DNA from: Enterobacteriaceae bacterium UBA2655
GTDB lineage: Bacteria; Pseudomonadota; Gammaproteobacteria; Enterobacterales; Enterobacteriaceae
NCBI GenBank assembly: GCA_002359495.1
Contig: DENB01000051.1
Location: 1 to 64,000, forward strand
Direction: 5' to 3'
Length of the DNA stretch: 64,000 bases
Part shown: in pieces, positions 45,956 through 55,986 of the stretch
Layout of the letters: each line of letters starts with the position of its first letter
Numbering within the stretch: the first letter of the stretch is position 1
Notes under the pieces: generated by a model
Told to the model about the DNA's origin: nothing
The model's database searches: none
The model's input: the letters and a program-made list of their open reading frames with translations, nothing else
Position numbers and translations under genes: made by a program

Positions 45956-46447
45956 TCAGAGCAGGCGCGCCATATAATGCGTATCGATCATTTCACCGTT
46001 GCGCATCGCATAGCGGCGCGCAGTGCCCTCGATTTCAAAGCCAAACTGACGATAGAGCGCAACGGCGGCGTCGTTGTCGGCAAATACCGTCAGTTCAATT
46101 CGCGTCACCTGCAGCCAGTTATCACACAAATCGATCATCGCCGCGATCAAAGCCTTGCCTACGCCGCGCTGACGGTAATCTTGATCGACGCCCATACCGA
46201 AGGTCGCACTATGGCGGCGGCGTATAACTGCATTAACTTCCAGCGTTAATTGGCCGACCACTTTTTCATCGATACAGGCCACCAGCGAATGAACACCCGG
46301 GCGTAAATTATTCAGTCGTTCCTGCCATAGCGCCATCGGAGGCAGCGGTAAATGCAGGGTATTTGCCTGCGTATCAGGCTGGCTGTAGATTCGATGCAAT
46401 GCGTTGGCATCTTCGGGTGTGACGTGACGAATGACAATCTGACTCAT
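45956..46447 (-). CDS. yhhY: GNAT-family N-acetyltransferase YhhY
   Basis: A 163-residue acetyltransferase, one residue longer than E. coli YhhY. The start MSQIVIRHVTPEDANALHRI, the acetyl-CoA motif GMGVDQDYRQRGVGKALIAAMIDL (in part), CDNWLQVTRIELTVFADN and the end GFEIEGTARRYAMRNGEMID (in part) agree with K-12 YhhY. E. coli YhhY acetylates some free amino acids and can detoxify certain peptide-nucleotide toxins; that activity is by homology. Divergent from ryhB, whose Fur box lies about 100 bp upstream of this start. Confidence 0.94.
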   Translation of the reverse strand: MSQIVIRHVTPEDANALHRIYSQPDTQANTLHLPLPPMALWQERLNNLRPGVHSLVACIDEKVVGQLTLEVNAVIRRRHSATFGMGVDQDYRQRGVGKALIAAMIDLCDNWLQVTRIELTVFADNDAAVALYRQFGFEIEGTARRYAMRNGEMIDTHYMARLL

Positions 46448-46536
46448 GACGCGGCTCCTTACGCAGCTGGATAAATCCCCTTAAACATCAAGGAATTCAC
46501 GTATGAAAGCAAATGAATATTCGCAGCAAAAAGCGC

Positions 46537-46567
46537 TTTACAAATGCGAATGATAATGATTATTATT
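46537..46567 (+). promoter_or_regulatory. ryhB promoter with Fur box
   Basis: TTTACA (46537-46542) and TATTAT (46561-46566), 18 bp apart, form a sigma-70 promoter whose start falls at 46573. AATGATAAT-G-ATTATTATT (46549-46567) is a 9-1-9 Fur palindrome with one mismatch that covers the -10, so iron-loaded Fur would shut it off. The rest of the 380-bp yhhY-yhhW gap past 46670 shows no further gene. Confidence 0.9.
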
Positions 46568-46572
46568 GCCAT

Positions 46573-46668
46573 GCGTTCACGGGAACTCCTCAGGATAACC
46601 GGTGAAGGCACGACATTGCTCACATTGCTTCCAGTGTTTCTTAGCCAGCTTCGGTGCTGGCTTTTTTT
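46573..46668 (+). ncRNA. ryhB: Small RNA RyhB
   Basis: A 96-nt Hfq-dependent regulatory RNA that represses iron-protein messages when iron is low. The seed region GCACGACATTGCTCACATT followed by GCTTCCAG is identical to the conserved E. coli RyhB core. It ends in a terminator AGCCAGC (46643-46649) / GCTGGCT (46656-46662) with eight Ts. The 5' part begins GCG as in E. coli but otherwise differs. It sits next to yhhY as in K-12; yhhX, its other K-12 neighbour, is absent, so yhhW follows. The start and end are inferred from promoter and terminator positions. Confidence 0.95.
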
Positions 46669-46827
46669 TGTCTGCGATTCGCCGTAGACAGCCTCGCTTC
46701 CTTTCAACGGGATTCATCACCCGCTTGCTTACTCGTTCACTTTTTTTGAACAGAGAAATGAAGTTTTTCAGCTATCAATCATTCCTCCCCAGGTACAGAC
46801 TATAAAAAACATTGAGGAGAATTTAAC

Positions 46828-47523
46828 ATGATCTACGTACGTAAAGCAGAAGAACGCGGCCACGCCAACCACGGCTGGCTCGACAGCTGGCATACTTTCT
46901 CTTTCGCCAACTACTATGACGCCAACTTTATGGGTTTCTCGGCGCTGCGGGTGATCAACGAAGATATCATCGATCCGGGCCAGGGCTTCGGCACCCATCC
47001 CCATAAAGATATGGAAATTCTGACCTACGTGCTTTCCGGCACCGTAGAGCATCAGGACAGCATGGGCAATAAAGAGCAGATCCCGGCGGGCGAGTTCCAG
47101 ATCATGAGCGCCGGCACGGGCGTGCGTCACTCCGAGTACAATGCCAGCAACACCGAGGCGCTGCACCTTTATCAGATTTGGATTATCCCGGAGCGTACCG
47201 GTATCGAGCCGCGTTACGACCAGCGTCGTTTCGACGACGTGAAAGGCCGTCAGTATGTGCTGACGCCCGACGCGCGCGACGGTTCGCTCAAGGTTTATCA
47301 GGACATGACGCTGTCGCGCTGGGTTTTCGAGGCGGGCGATAAAGATGGCGTGGATATCGAAGCGGGCCGCCGCGTCTGGATTCAGGTGGTGAAAGGCGTC
47401 GTCGCGGTGAACGGCGAGCGCATCGGCGCCAGCGACGCCCTGGCGATCTGGGACGAAAGCACGCTGAGCATCGAAGCGGAAAGCGCGGCGGAAGTGCTGC
47501 TATTCGATCTGCCGCCGGTCTGA
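46828..47523 (+). CDS. yhhW: Pirin-family protein YhhW (quercetin 2,3-dioxygenase)
   Basis: A 231-residue bicupin, same length as E. coli YhhW, which shows quercetinase activity in vitro. Metal ligands are in the N-terminal cupin: GTHPHKDMEILTYVLSGTVEHQDS (in part) and GEFQIMSAGTGVRHSEYN (in part). The start MIYVRKAEERGHANHGWLDS matches. GAGGAGAA lies 8-9 bp before the ATG. Physiological role unclear. Followed by a terminator, then gntR, as in K-12. Confidence 0.96.
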   Translation: MIYVRKAEERGHANHGWLDSWHTFSFANYYDANFMGFSALRVINEDIIDPGQGFGTHPHKDMEILTYVLSGTVEHQDSMGNKEQIPAGEFQIMSAGTGVRHSEYNASNTEALHLYQIWIIPERTGIEPRYDQRRFDDVKGRQYVLTPDARDGSLKVYQDMTLSRWVFEAGDKDGVDIEAGRRVWIQVVKGVVAVNGERIGASDALAIWDESTLSIEAESAAEVLLFDLPPV

Positions 47524-47540
47524 TAAATCTCAATCAGTGA

Positions 47541-47575
47541 GGGCGCGCGCAAAGGTCGCGCCCTGTTTGTTTTTC
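47541..47575 (+). terminator. Terminator of yhhW
   Basis: GGGCGCG (47541-47547) / CGCGCCC (47557-47563) with a 9-nt loop, followed by TGTTTGTTTTT. It lies 18 bp after the yhhW stop and before the gntR promoter. Confidence 0.85.
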
Positions 47576-47626
47576 TGTGACGTTTTAATGATAGACTCAT
47601 CGTAAATTTGCCCCTGAGCGATTACG

Positions 47627-48622
47627 ATGAAGAAAAAAAGGCCGGTATTACAGGATGTTGCCGATCGCATCGGCATCACAAAAATGACCGTCAGCCGCTA
47701 CCTGCGCAATCCTGAACAGGTCTCCGTCGCGCTGCGGGAAAAAATCGCCGTGGCGCTTGATGAGCTGGGCTACATTCCCAACCGCGCGCCCGATATGCTC
47801 TCCAACGCCACCAGCCGCGCCATCGGCGTGCTGTTGCCTTCGCTGACCAACCAGGTATTCGCCGACGTGCTGCGCGGCATTGAAACCGTGACCGACGAGG
47901 CGGGCTACCAGACGCTGGTGGCGCACTTCGGCTATAACGCGCAGAAAGAGGAGCTGCAGCTGCGTTCGCTGCTGGGCTGGAATATCGACGGCGTTATCCT
48001 GACCGAGCGCAACCATACGCCGGGCACGCTGCGCATGCTGGAAGTGGCCGGCATTCCGGTAATCGAAGTGATGGACAGCGTCTCTCCCTGCCTGGATATG
48101 GCGGTGGGTTTCGACAACGTCGAAGCGGCGCGTCAGATGACCCATGCTATTCTCAAAAAAGGCCATCGCCATACGGTTTATCTTGGCGCGCGCCTGGATG
48201 AGCGTACGCTGCAAAAGCAGCAGGGCTACGAAAAGGCGATGCGCGAGGCGGGGCTGGAGCCGCACAGCGTAATGATGGAGGAGGCGTCGTCGTTCAGCGC
48301 CGGCGCGATGCTGCTGCGTGAGGCGCAACAACGCTATCCCGATACCGACAGCTTGTTCTGCACCAATGACGACTTGGCGGTCGGCGCCATGTTCGAATGT
48401 CAGCGCCAGGGGTTGAAAGTGCCTGAGCAGATGGCGATCGCCGGGTTCCACGGCCACGATATCGCTCAGGTCGTGACGCCGCGCCTGGCCACCGTGCTGA
48501 CGCCGCGCGAACATATGGGACGCGAAGCGGCGGCGATGCTGCTGGCGCGTATTGGCGGCGATCGCAGCATGACCGCCGCGCTGGACGTCGGGTTTGAAAT
48601 TGCCGAAGGGGATAGCATCTGA
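47627..48622 (+). CDS. gntR: LacI-family gluconate repressor GntR
   Basis: Represses gluconate uptake and phosphorylation genes until gluconate binds. 331 residues, equal to E. coli GntR. The N-terminal HTH and hinge are VLQDVADRIGITKMTVSRYLRNPEQVS (in part) and GYIPNRAPDMLSNATSRAIGVLLPS (in part); the rest is a periplasmic-binding-protein-like sensor with FCTNDDLAVGAMFECQRQGL (in part). Upstream of gntK, whose promoter carries its operator. Confidence 0.96.
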   Translation: MKKKRPVLQDVADRIGITKMTVSRYLRNPEQVSVALREKIAVALDELGYIPNRAPDMLSNATSRAIGVLLPSLTNQVFADVLRGIETVTDEAGYQTLVAHFGYNAQKEELQLRSLLGWNIDGVILTERNHTPGTLRMLEVAGIPVIEVMDSVSPCLDMAVGFDNVEAARQMTHAILKKGHRHTVYLGARLDERTLQKQQGYEKAMREAGLEPHSVMMEEASSFSAGAMLLREAQQRYPDTDSLFCTNDDLAVGAMFECQRQGLKVPEQMAIAGFHGHDIAQVVTPRLATVLTPREHMGREAAAMLLARIGGDRSMTAALDVGFEIAEGDSI

Positions 48623-48634
48623 TTCTGACGCTTT

Positions 48635-48731
48635 TTTGAATCAGCTCACACTTCTGCGCTTTTCCCGGTAAAAAGGTTGCCTCGCCATGATGCTGTCCCG
48701 ACAATGTTGACTGAATTGTTATCGGTAACAT
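48635..48731 (+). promoter_or_regulatory. gntK control region: CRP-like site and GntR operator
   Basis: TTTGA-ATCAGC-TCACA (48635-48650) fits the CRP half-site arrangement TGTGA-N6-TCACA with one mismatch. TGTTATCGGTAACAT (48717-48731) reads ATGTTACCGATAACA on the other strand, the GntR operator form. The operator ends 29 bp before gntK. TTGACT at 48707-48712 is a candidate -35. The order CRP, then operator near the promoter fits known gntKU control. Confidence 0.75.
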
Positions 48732-48760
48732 TGGCAAATTCATCTGCCGGAGCGAATAAA

Positions 48761-49297
48761 ATGACAACGCCTTCCATACCGCATCATGTTTTTATCCTGA
48801 TGGGGGTATCTGGCAGCGGTAAATCTGCGGTCGCCAGCCAGGTTTCTTATCAGTTGCAAACCGCCTTTCTCGACGGCGACTTTCTTCACCCGCGCGCCAA
48901 TATCCTGAAAATGGCGGAAGGGCACCCGCTGGACGACAACGATCGCCAACCCTGGCTGCAGGCGCTGAACGACGCCGCTTTCGCCATGCAGCGCACCCAG
49001 GCGGTATCGATTATCGTCTGCTCGGCGTTGAAAAAGCGCTATCGCGATATTCTGCGCAAGGGCAATCAGAATCTGAAATTCATCTATCTCAAGGGTGATT
49101 TCGACACCATTGAAGCCCGTCTCAGGGCGCGTAAAGGCCACTTCTTCAAACCGCAGATGCTGGTCACGCAGTTCGCCGCTTTGGAAGAGCCGGGCAGCGA
49201 CGAATATGACGTACTGGTGGTGGATATCGACCACACGCTGGACGAAGTTGTTGCGGCCACGGTTGCGACCATCAAGGGAGCAGTAAACAAGGATTGA
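48761..49297 (+). CDS. gntK: Gluconokinase GntK
   Basis: Phosphorylates gluconate to 6-phosphogluconate with ATP, feeding the Entner-Doudoroff and pentose phosphate routes. 178 residues with P-loop GVSGSGKSAVAS, the LDGDFLHPRANILKM substrate region, GHPLDDNDRQPWL, and CSALKKRYRDILR. Slightly longer than E. coli GntK (175 aa). Start ATG 48761 follows GGAG; the frame is open 28 codons further upstream across the operator and is rejected there. Followed by gntU after four bases. Confidence 0.96.
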   Translation: MTTPSIPHHVFILMGVSGSGKSAVASQVSYQLQTAFLDGDFLHPRANILKMAEGHPLDDNDRQPWLQALNDAAFAMQRTQAVSIIVCSALKKRYRDILRKGNQNLKFIYLKGDFDTIEARLRARKGHFFKPQMLVTQFAALEEPGSDEYDVLVVDIDHTLDEVVAATVATIKGAVNKD

Positions 49298-49301
49298 TGT
49301 A

Positions 49302-50642
49302 ATGAGTACCGCAACGCTGGTTTTGACAGCGGCAGGTTCCGTATTCCTGCTGCTGTTTCTTGTTATGAAAGCGCGCATGCATGCTTTTGTCGCGCTGATG
49401 CTCGTCTCTATCGGCGCCGGCCTTTTTTCCGGTATGCCCCTCGATCACATTGCCGAGACCATGCAGAAGGGAATGGGCGGCACGCTGGGATTCCTCGCTA
49501 TCGTGGTCGCGCTGGGCGCGATGTTCGGCAAAATCCTGCATGAAACCGGCGCCGTGGATCAGATCGCTATTCGCATGCTGAAAACCTTCGGCGAAAGCCG
49601 GGCGCACTATGCGATGGGGATTGCCGGGCTGATTTGCGCGCTGCCGCTGTTTTTCGAAGTGGCAGTGGTGCTGCTGATCAGCATCGCGTTTGCCGTGGCG
49701 CGCCGTACGCACGGCAACCTGGTCAAACTGGTGATCCCGCTGTTTGCCGGCGTGGCCGCCGCCGCCGCCTTTTTGCTGCCCGGCCCGGCGCCGATGTTGC
49801 TGGCGGCGCAGATGCATGCGGATTTCGGCTGGATGATCCTGCTGGGACTCTGCGCGGCGATCCCCGGCATGCTGGTCGCCGGTCCGCTGTTCGGCAACCT
49901 GATCGCTCGTCACGTCAGCTTCAGCATGCCGCCGGAGACTCACCAGCCGGAGGTGGATGAAAACCAGCTGCCGTCGTTTGGCTTCAGCCTGGCGCTGATC
50001 TTATTTCCGCTGGTGCTGGTGGGGCTGAAAACCATCGGCGCGCGTTTTACCAGCGAGGGGTCGCGCCTTTATGAGTGGCTGGAGTTCATCGGCCATCCCT
50101 TTACCGCCATCCTGCTGGCGTGCCTGGTGGCGATCTACGGCCTGGCGTATCGGCAGGGCATGGATAAAGAGAAGGTGATGCAGGTGTGCAGCAGCGCGCT
50201 GCAGCCCGCCGGGATCATTCTGTTGGTGATCGGCGCGGGCGGCGTCTTTAAGCAGGTGCTGGTCGACTCCGGCGTCGGCCCGGTGCTGGGCAACGCCCTG
50301 ACCGGCGCCGGTCTGCCGATTGCGCTCGCCTGTTTTATTCTGGCCGGCGCCGTGCGGGTGATTCAGGGATCGGCCACGGTAGCCTGTCTGACCACCGTGG
50401 GACTGGTGATGCCGGTGATCGAAAACCTGCATTACAGCGGCGCGCAGCTGGCGGCGCTTTCCATTTGCATCGCTGGCGGCTCGATTATCCTTAGCCATGT
50501 CAACGACGCGGGCTTCTGGCTATTCGGCCGCTTTACCGGCGCGACGGAAGGGGAAACGTTGAAAACCTGGACGCTGATGGAGACGATCTTAGGTGCCACA
50601 GGCGCGCTGGTGGGCATGATCGCCTTTGCCCTGATGTCATAA
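49302..50642 (+). CDS. gntU: Low-affinity gluconate transporter GntU
   Basis: A 446-residue inner-membrane gluconate:H+ symporter of the GntP family, same length as E. coli GntU. It begins STATLVLTAAGSVFLLLFLVMKARMHAFVALM (in part) and contains GKILHETGAVDQIA, ALPLFFEVAVVLLI, FLLPGPAPMLLAAQ, and SATVACLTTVGLVMP typical of the family. Ten or more helices expected. Co-transcribed with gntK; convergent with glgP. Confidence 0.95.
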   Translation: MSTATLVLTAAGSVFLLLFLVMKARMHAFVALMLVSIGAGLFSGMPLDHIAETMQKGMGGTLGFLAIVVALGAMFGKILHETGAVDQIAIRMLKTFGESRAHYAMGIAGLICALPLFFEVAVVLLISIAFAVARRTHGNLVKLVIPLFAGVAAAAAFLLPGPAPMLLAAQMHADFGWMILLGLCAAIPGMLVAGPLFGNLIARHVSFSMPPETHQPEVDENQLPSFGFSLALILFPLVLVGLKTIGARFTSEGSRLYEWLEFIGHPFTAILLACLVAIYGLAYRQGMDKEKVMQVCSSALQPAGIILLVIGAGGVFKQVLVDSGVGPVLGNALTGAGLPIALACFILAGAVRVIQGSATVACLTTVGLVMPVIENLHYSGAQLAALSICIAGGSIILSHVNDAGFWLFGRFTGATEGETLKTWTLMETILGATGALVGMIAFALMS

Positions 50643-50646
50643 GACG

Positions 50647-50665
50647 GGCGGGCTTCAGGCCCGCC
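50647..50665. other. Hairpin between convergent gntU and glgP
   Basis: GGCGGGC (50647-50653) / GCCCGCC (50659-50665) with a 5-nt loop, without T-tract on either side. It may act as a weak bidirectional terminator in the 74-bp gap. Confidence 0.45.
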
Positions 50666-50716
50666 GCATGCCGACCGAATGCCGGGGCGCTTCTCCCTGC
50701 GCTCCGGCTAACGCCG

Positions 50717-53164
50717 TTACAACTTTACCGGCGAGATGTTCCAGATCTCATCCGCGTACTCCTGAATGGTACGGTCGGAGGAGAAGTAGCCCATATTGGC
50801 GATATTCAGCGCGGCGCGACGCTGCCACTCTTCCGGCTGACGGAAAAGCGTATCCACCTTATCCTGGGTATCCACATAGCTGCGGTAATCCGCCAGCAGC
50901 TGGTAGTGGTCGCCGAGGTTAACCAGCGAATCGAAAATATTGCGATAGCGGCCAGGTTCCTGCGGGCTGAAAGCGCCGGTGGCGATCTGATTCAGCGCCA
51001 GATGCAGCTCGGCGTCCTCTTCATAATATTTGCGCGGGTTATAGCCGTTACGGCGCAGCGACTCCACCTGCGGCGTGGTATTGCCGAAGATAAAGAAATT
51101 CTCTTTGCCGACGTGCTCGCGCATCTCAACGTTGGCGCCATCCAGCGTGCCGATCGTCAGCGCGCCGTTCAGGGCGAACTTCATGTTGCTGGTGCCGGAG
51201 GCCTCGGTTCCCGCCGTGGAGATCTGCTCGGAGAGATCCGCCGCCGGAATAATGATCTGCGCCAGGCTCACGCCGTAGTTTGGAATAAACACCACCTTCA
51301 GCTTGTTTTTCACCTGCGGGTCGTTGTTGATCACTTTCGCCACGTCGTTAATCAAATGAATAATGTGCTTCGCCATGTAATAGGCCGAGGCGGCCTTGCC
51401 GGCGAAGATATTCACGCGCGGCACCCACTCCGCATCCGGATCCGCCTTAATGCGGTTATAGCGCGTAATCACATGCAGGACGTTAAGCAGCTGGCGTTTA
51501 TACTCGTGAATACGCTTGATCTGCACGTCGAACAGCGCATGCGGATCGAGCACGATATCCATATTTTTCGCCACCCACTCCGCCAGACGACGCTTATTCG
51601 TCAGCTTCGCCTCGGCGATTTGCCGGATAAAGGCGGGGTAGTCGATCTGCGGCGTCAGCTCCGAAAGCTGGCTTAGCTCAGTACGCCAGTTGCGGCCGAT
51701 GGTTTCGTCCAGCACCGAGGAGAGCGACGGATTAGCCAGCGCCAGCCAGCGGCGCGGCGTAATGCCGTTGGTTTTGTTGCAGAAGCGGCCCGGGAAAAGA
51801 GGCGCGAAATCGGCGAACAGCGACTGCACCATCAGGTTGGAGTGCAGCTCGGAGACGCCGTTCACCTTGTGGCTGACCACTACCGCCAGCCAGGCCATGC
51901 GCACCTGGCGGCCGTTGTTCTCATCAATGATGGAGACGCGCGACAGAAGATCGACGTCGTCAGGGTAATTGTCCTGCACAGTTTTCAGAAAGTAGTCGTT
52001 GATGTCGAAAATGATGCCGAGATGGCGGGGCAGAATCTTGCCGATCATATCGACGGGCCAGGTCTCCAGCGCCTCGCTCATCAGGGTGTGGTTGGTGTAG
52101 GAAAAGACTCGGCAGGTGACGTCGAACGCCTCGTCCCAGCTGAATTTGTATTCGTCGATCAGCAGCCGCATCAGCTCCGGGATCGCCAGCACCGGATGGG
52201 TGTCGTTCAGGTGGATGGCGATCTTGTCCGCCAGATTTTCCCAGGAGTGATGCATCTGCCAGTGTCGGTTGAGAATATCCTGCACCGTGGCGGAAACGAG
52301 GAAATATTCCTGACGCAGGCGCAGCTCGCGGCCGGAATAGGTGGAGTCGTCAGGGTAAAGCACGCGCGAGACGTTCTCGGAGTGGTTTTTATCTTCTACC
52401 GCCGCGAAATAGTCGCCCTGGTTGAATTTACCCAGGTTGATCTCGTTGCTGGCCTGCGCGCTCCACAGGCGCAGCGTGTTGGTGGAGTCGGTATCGAAGC
52501 CGGGGATGATCTGATCGTACGCCATCGCCAGGATCTCTTCCGTCTCCAGCCAGCGCACCTTGCTGCCTTCGTGCTGGATACGTCCGCCGAAACGCACTTT
52601 GTAACGGGTATTGTAACGCTGGAACTCCCAGGGGTTGCCATATTCCAGCCAGTAATCCGGCGACTCTTTCTGCTGTCCGTCCACGATGTTCTGCTTGAAC
52701 ATGCCGTAATCGTAGCGAATGCCGTAGCCGCGCCCCGGCAGGCCGAGCGTGGCGAGAGAATCGAGGAAGCAGGCGGCGAGTCGGCCCAGGCCGCCGTTGC
52801 CTAATCCCGGATCGTTCTCTTCCTCCATCAGATCGGCCAGGTTCAGCCCCATCTCCTCCAGCGCCTGACTGAGATCTTCATAGATCCCCATCGCCAGCAG
52901 CGCGTTGGAGAGGGTGCGGCCCATCAGGAATTCCATCGACAGGTAGTAAACCTGGCGCACATCCTGCGAAAGCTGCGCGCGGCTCGACCGCAGCCAGCGC
53001 TCCACCATGCGATCGCGCACCGCCAGCAGCGCGGCGTTCAGCCAGTCATGCTTATTGGCGACGGAGAGATCTTTGCCGATGGTAAACATCAGCTTATAGG
53101 CGATGGAATGCTTTAAGGCATCAACCGTTAACGTAGGGGCGGCATAGGTGAAAGGTGCTTTCAT
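50717..53164 (-). CDS. glgP: Glycogen phosphorylase
   Basis: Releases glucose-1-phosphate from glycogen ends using phosphate and pyridoxal phosphate. 815 residues, equal to E. coli GlgP. The PLP lysine lies in [25 protein letters not shown] (in part); the substrate-site stretches [32 protein letters not shown] (in part) and [16 protein letters not shown] are intact. Last gene of glgBXCAP, 21 bp after glgA. Converges on gntU. Confidence 0.98.
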   Translation of the reverse strand: MKAPFTYAAPTLTVDALKHSIAYKLMFTIGKDLSVANKHDWLNAALLAVRDRMVERWLRSSRAQLSQDVRQVYYLSMEFLMGRTLSNALLAMGIYEDLSQALEEMGLNLADLMEEENDPGLGNGGLGRLAACFLDSLATLGLPGRGYGIRYDYGMFKQNIVDGQQKESPDYWLEYGNPWEFQRYNTRYKVRFGGRIQHEGSKVRWLETEEILAMAYDQIIPGFDTDSTNTLRLWSAQASNEINLGKFNQGDYFAAVEDKNHSENVSRVLYPDDSTYSGRELRLRQEYFLVSATVQDILNRHWQMHHSWENLADKIAIHLNDTHPVLAIPELMRLLIDEYKFSWDEAFDVTCRVFSYTNHTLMSEALETWPVDMIGKILPRHLGIIFDINDYFLKTVQDNYPDDVDLLSRVSIIDENNGRQVRMAWLAVVVSHKVNGVSELHSNLMVQSLFADFAPLFPGRFCNKTNGITPRRWLALANPSLSSVLDETIGRNWRTELSQLSELTPQIDYPAFIRQIAEAKLTNKRRLAEWVAKNMDIVLDPHALFDVQIKRIHEYKRQLLNVLHVITRYNRIKADPDAEWVPRVNIFAGKAASAYYMAKHIIHLINDVAKVINNDPQVKNKLKVVFIPNYGVSLAQIIIPAADLSEQISTAGTEASGTSNMKFALNGALTIGTLDGANVEMREHVGKENFFIFGNTTPQVESLRRNGYNPRKYYEEDAELHLALNQIATGAFSPQEPGRYRNIFDSLVNLGDHYQLLADYRSYVDTQDKVDTLFRQPEEWQRRAALNIANMGYFSSDRTIQEYADEIWNISPVKL

Positions 53165-53185
53165 ATCCAGTATCCCAATCTCTCG

Positions 53186-54619
53186 TTACAGCAAACGTTG
53201 ATACAGATCGCGGTAGGACTCCGCCGCTACTTGCCAACTAAAATCCATCCCCATCGCCTGACGCTGAACGTAGCGCCAGAGCGAGGGACGGGACCACAAT
53301 ACAAAGGCGCGTCGGATAGCCCGCAGCAGCGACCAGGCGTTGCTATCTTCAAAGCTAAAGCCGCTGGCGGCGCCGTCGGCCAGGTTCTCCAGCGAACTGT
53401 CGTTGACGGTATCCGCCAGGCCGCCGGTGCGGCGTACCAGCGGCAGCGTGCCGTACTTCAGACCGTAGAGCTGGGTCAGGCCGCAAGGCTCGAAGCGGCT
53501 GGGCACCATAATCACGTCGGCGCCGCCCATAATGCGATGCGAAAACGCCTCGTGATAGCCGATCTGCACGCCGACGCTGCCCGGATGTTCCGCCGCGGCG
53601 GCGAGAAAGCCCTGTTGCAGCTCCGCATCGCCTTGCCCCAGCAGCACCAGCTGGCCGCCCTGCGCCAGCAGGCCCGGCAAGGCTTCCAGCACCAGATCGA
53701 GACCTTTCTGACGCGTCAGGCGGCTCACCACCGCAAACACCGGCACGCTGTCGTCGACCTTCAGGCCCATGGCGATTTGCAGCTGCCGCTTGTTCTCCGC
53801 CTTGGCGTCCAGAGTGTCGCGGTTGTAGCGCGCGGTCAGCAGCAGGTCGTGGGCCGGATCCCAGATAGCCGGATCGACGCCGTTGAGAATGCCGCTTAAG
53901 CGTCCCTCCAGCAGACGTTGCGCCAGCAGCGACTCCATGCCGTAGCCGAACTCCGGTCGGGTAATCTCGTGCGCGTAGGTCGGGCTGACCGCCGTGATAT
54001 GATCGGCGTAGTAAAGTCCCGCTTTCAGGTAAGAGATTTGGCCGTGGAACTCCAGCCCGTGCATGTTGAAGAAAGACCACGGCAGCTGGATTTGATCCAT
54101 ATGGTGCGCGTAAAACAGCCCCTGATAGGCTAAATTATGCACGGTAAACACCGATTTCGCCGGACGGCCGCGCGCCTCCAGATAGGCGCAGGTCAGACCC
54201 GCATGCCAGTCATGCGCATGCACGACATCGGGCCGCCAGAAGGCGTCCAGCCCGCAGGCGATTTCGCAGCCCATCCAGCCGAGCAGCGCGAAGCGCAGAT
54301 AGTTGTCGGTATAGGCGAACTGTGATTCATCGTGGTACGGACTGCCGGGGCGATCGTACAGCCCCGGCGCGTCAATCAAATAAATCCCGACGCCGTTGTA
54401 GTGCCCGAACAACAGGCGCACGAAACCGGCGAAGGTATGCAACTCTGCAACGACTTCCGTGTCCGGAATTCCCTTGCGCAGGTCAGGAAACGCGGGGAGC
54501 AATACCCGCGTATCCGTACCACCGGCGATTTGCGCCTGTGGCAATGCCCCGACGACATCAGCCAGCCCGCCCGTTTTCAGCAGCGGGAAAAGTTCTGAAC
54601 AGACATGTAAAACCTGCAT
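53186..54619 (-). CDS. glgA: Glycogen synthase
   Basis: Transfers glucose from ADP-glucose to the growing glycogen chain (GT5 family). 477 residues as in E. coli GlgA. N-terminal ADP-glucose loop [35 protein letters not shown], and the C-terminal [29 protein letters not shown] (in part) with the catalytic Glu. Follows glgC by 73 bp and precedes glgP by 21 bp. Confidence 0.98.
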   Translation of the reverse strand: MQVLHVCSELFPLLKTGGLADVVGALPQAQIAGGTDTRVLLPAFPDLRKGIPDTEVVAELHTFAGFVRLLFGHYNGVGIYLIDAPGLYDRPGSPYHDESQFAYTDNYLRFALLGWMGCEIACGLDAFWRPDVVHAHDWHAGLTCAYLEARGRPAKSVFTVHNLAYQGLFYAHHMDQIQLPWSFFNMHGLEFHGQISYLKAGLYYADHITAVSPTYAHEITRPEFGYGMESLLAQRLLEGRLSGILNGVDPAIWDPAHDLLLTARYNRDTLDAKAENKRQLQIAMGLKVDDSVPVFAVVSRLTRQKGLDLVLEALPGLLAQGGQLVLLGQGDAELQQGFLAAAAEHPGSVGVQIGYHEAFSHRIMGGADVIMVPSRFEPCGLTQLYGLKYGTLPLVRRTGGLADTVNDSSLENLADGAASGFSFEDSNAWSLLRAIRRAFVLWSRPSLWRYVQRQAMGMDFSWQVAAESYRDLYQRLL

Positions 54620-54692
54620 CCTCGACCCCTATTTAAATAATCAGGCGCGATCCTCGCGTCGATTGCATGTGTACTGTTTCGTCGCTCGAAAC

Positions 54693-55976
54693 CTATTGAG
54701 CCAGTTTGGCCAGCATGGCTCGGGTTACCAGCACGATGCCCTCTTCTGAACGGTAAAACCGGCGGCTGTCTTCATCGGGGTTTTCGCCAATCACCATCCC
54801 TTCCGGCAGCACACAGGCGCGATCGATCACGCAGCGGCGCAGACGACAGGAGCTGCCGATTATCACGTCCGGCAACAGCACGCTGGAATCAATATTGCAA
54901 AACGAATTAATGCGTACGCGCGGGAACAGCACGGAATTCACCACTACCGAGCCGGAGATGATGCAGCCGCCGGAGACCAGCGAATTCATCGTCATGCCGT
55001 GGCTGCCGGAGCGATCCTGCACGAATTTCGCCGGCGGCAGCTGCTCCATATGGGTACGGATCGGCCATTCGTGGTCGTACATATCCAGTTCGGGCGTCAC
55101 TGAAGCCAGGTCGAGGTTGGCGCGCCAGTAGGCTTCCAACGTACCGACATCGCGCCAGTAGGGCACCGCTTGCGTATCGTTTTGCACGCAGGAATCGGTG
55201 AAAGAGTGTGCGTAGGCCTGACCGCTGGCGACGATTTTCGGCAGCAGATCTTTGCCGAAATCGTGATTCGAGCCTGGCTCCAGCAGATCCTCTTCCAACA
55301 GCTGATAAAGATAATCCGCGTTAAAAACATAAATGCCCATGCTGGCCAGCGCCTGGGTATCGTCGCCGGGCATAGCGGGGGGCTGAGGCGGCTTCTCGAC
55401 GAAATCCACCACGATATTATCTTCGTTGACCGCCATGACGCCGAAGGCGGTGGCTTCATGGATCGGCACCGGCAAACAGGCGATAGTGCATTTCGCTTCG
55501 TTGCCGACGTGATCCAACAGCATGCGCGAGTAATCCATTTTATAAATGTGATCGCCCGCGAGGATCACCACGTACTGCGCGTTGTAGCGGCGGATGATGT
55601 CGAGATTTTGCGTTACCGCGTCGGCGGTGCCGCGATACCAGTGCTCGGTGGAAAAGCGCTGCTGCGCCGGCAGCAGATCGACAAACTCATTCATCTCCTC
55701 ATTGAAGAAGGACCAGCCGCGCTGGATATGCTGCACCAGCGAATGCGACTGATATTGGGTGATCACGCCGATGCGCCGGATGCCGGAGTTAAGGCAGTTG
55801 GAGAGCGCAAAGTCGATGATACGGAACTTGCCGCCAAAGTGGACTGCCGGTTTGGCGCGTTCTGCGGTCAGGTCTCTCAGGCGCGTGCCGCGCCCTCCCG
55901 CAAGGATCAGGGCGACCGTCTGTGCTGGCAGTTGTCTCGCCAGCATCATCTGATCTGTTCTATCGAATTTGACCAT
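54693..55976 (-). CDS. glgC: Glucose-1-phosphate adenylyltransferase
   Basis: Makes ADP-glucose from ATP and glucose-1-phosphate, the controlled step of glycogen synthesis (activated by fructose-1,6-bisphosphate, inhibited by AMP in enterobacteria). 427 residues. N-terminal nucleotide motif [16 protein letters not shown], activator-site Lys in [21 protein letters not shown] (in part), [22 protein letters not shown], and a C-terminal left-handed beta-helix. Start is the ATG of MVKFDRTDQ with AAGGAGT upstream; a longer frame into the glgX end is rejected. Ten bases after glgX. Confidence 0.97.
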   Translation of the reverse strand: MVKFDRTDQMMLARQLPAQTVALILAGGRGTRLRDLTAERAKPAVHFGGKFRIIDFALSNCLNSGIRRIGVITQYQSHSLVQHIQRGWSFFNEEMNEFVDLLPAQQRFSTEHWYRGTADAVTQNLDIIRRYNAQYVVILAGDHIYKMDYSRMLLDHVGNEAKCTIACLPVPIHEATAFGVMAVNEDNIVVDFVEKPPQPPAMPGDDTQALASMGIYVFNADYLYQLLEEDLLEPGSNHDFGKDLLPKIVASGQAYAHSFTDSCVQNDTQAVPYWRDVGTLEAYWRANLDLASVTPELDMYDHEWPIRTHMEQLPPAKFVQDRSGSHGMTMNSLVSGGCIISGSVVVNSVLFPRVRINSFCNIDSSVLLPDVIIGSSCRLRRCVIDRACVLPEGMVIGENPDEDSRRFYRSEEGIVLVTRAMLAKLAQ

Positions 55977-55986
55977 GTCTGACTCC

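Noticed and set aside
46459..46707. 82-codon frame antisense to ryhB
   Set aside because: It contains a poly-Ile stretch that is just the reverse reading of the Fur box; the sRNA explains the conservation.
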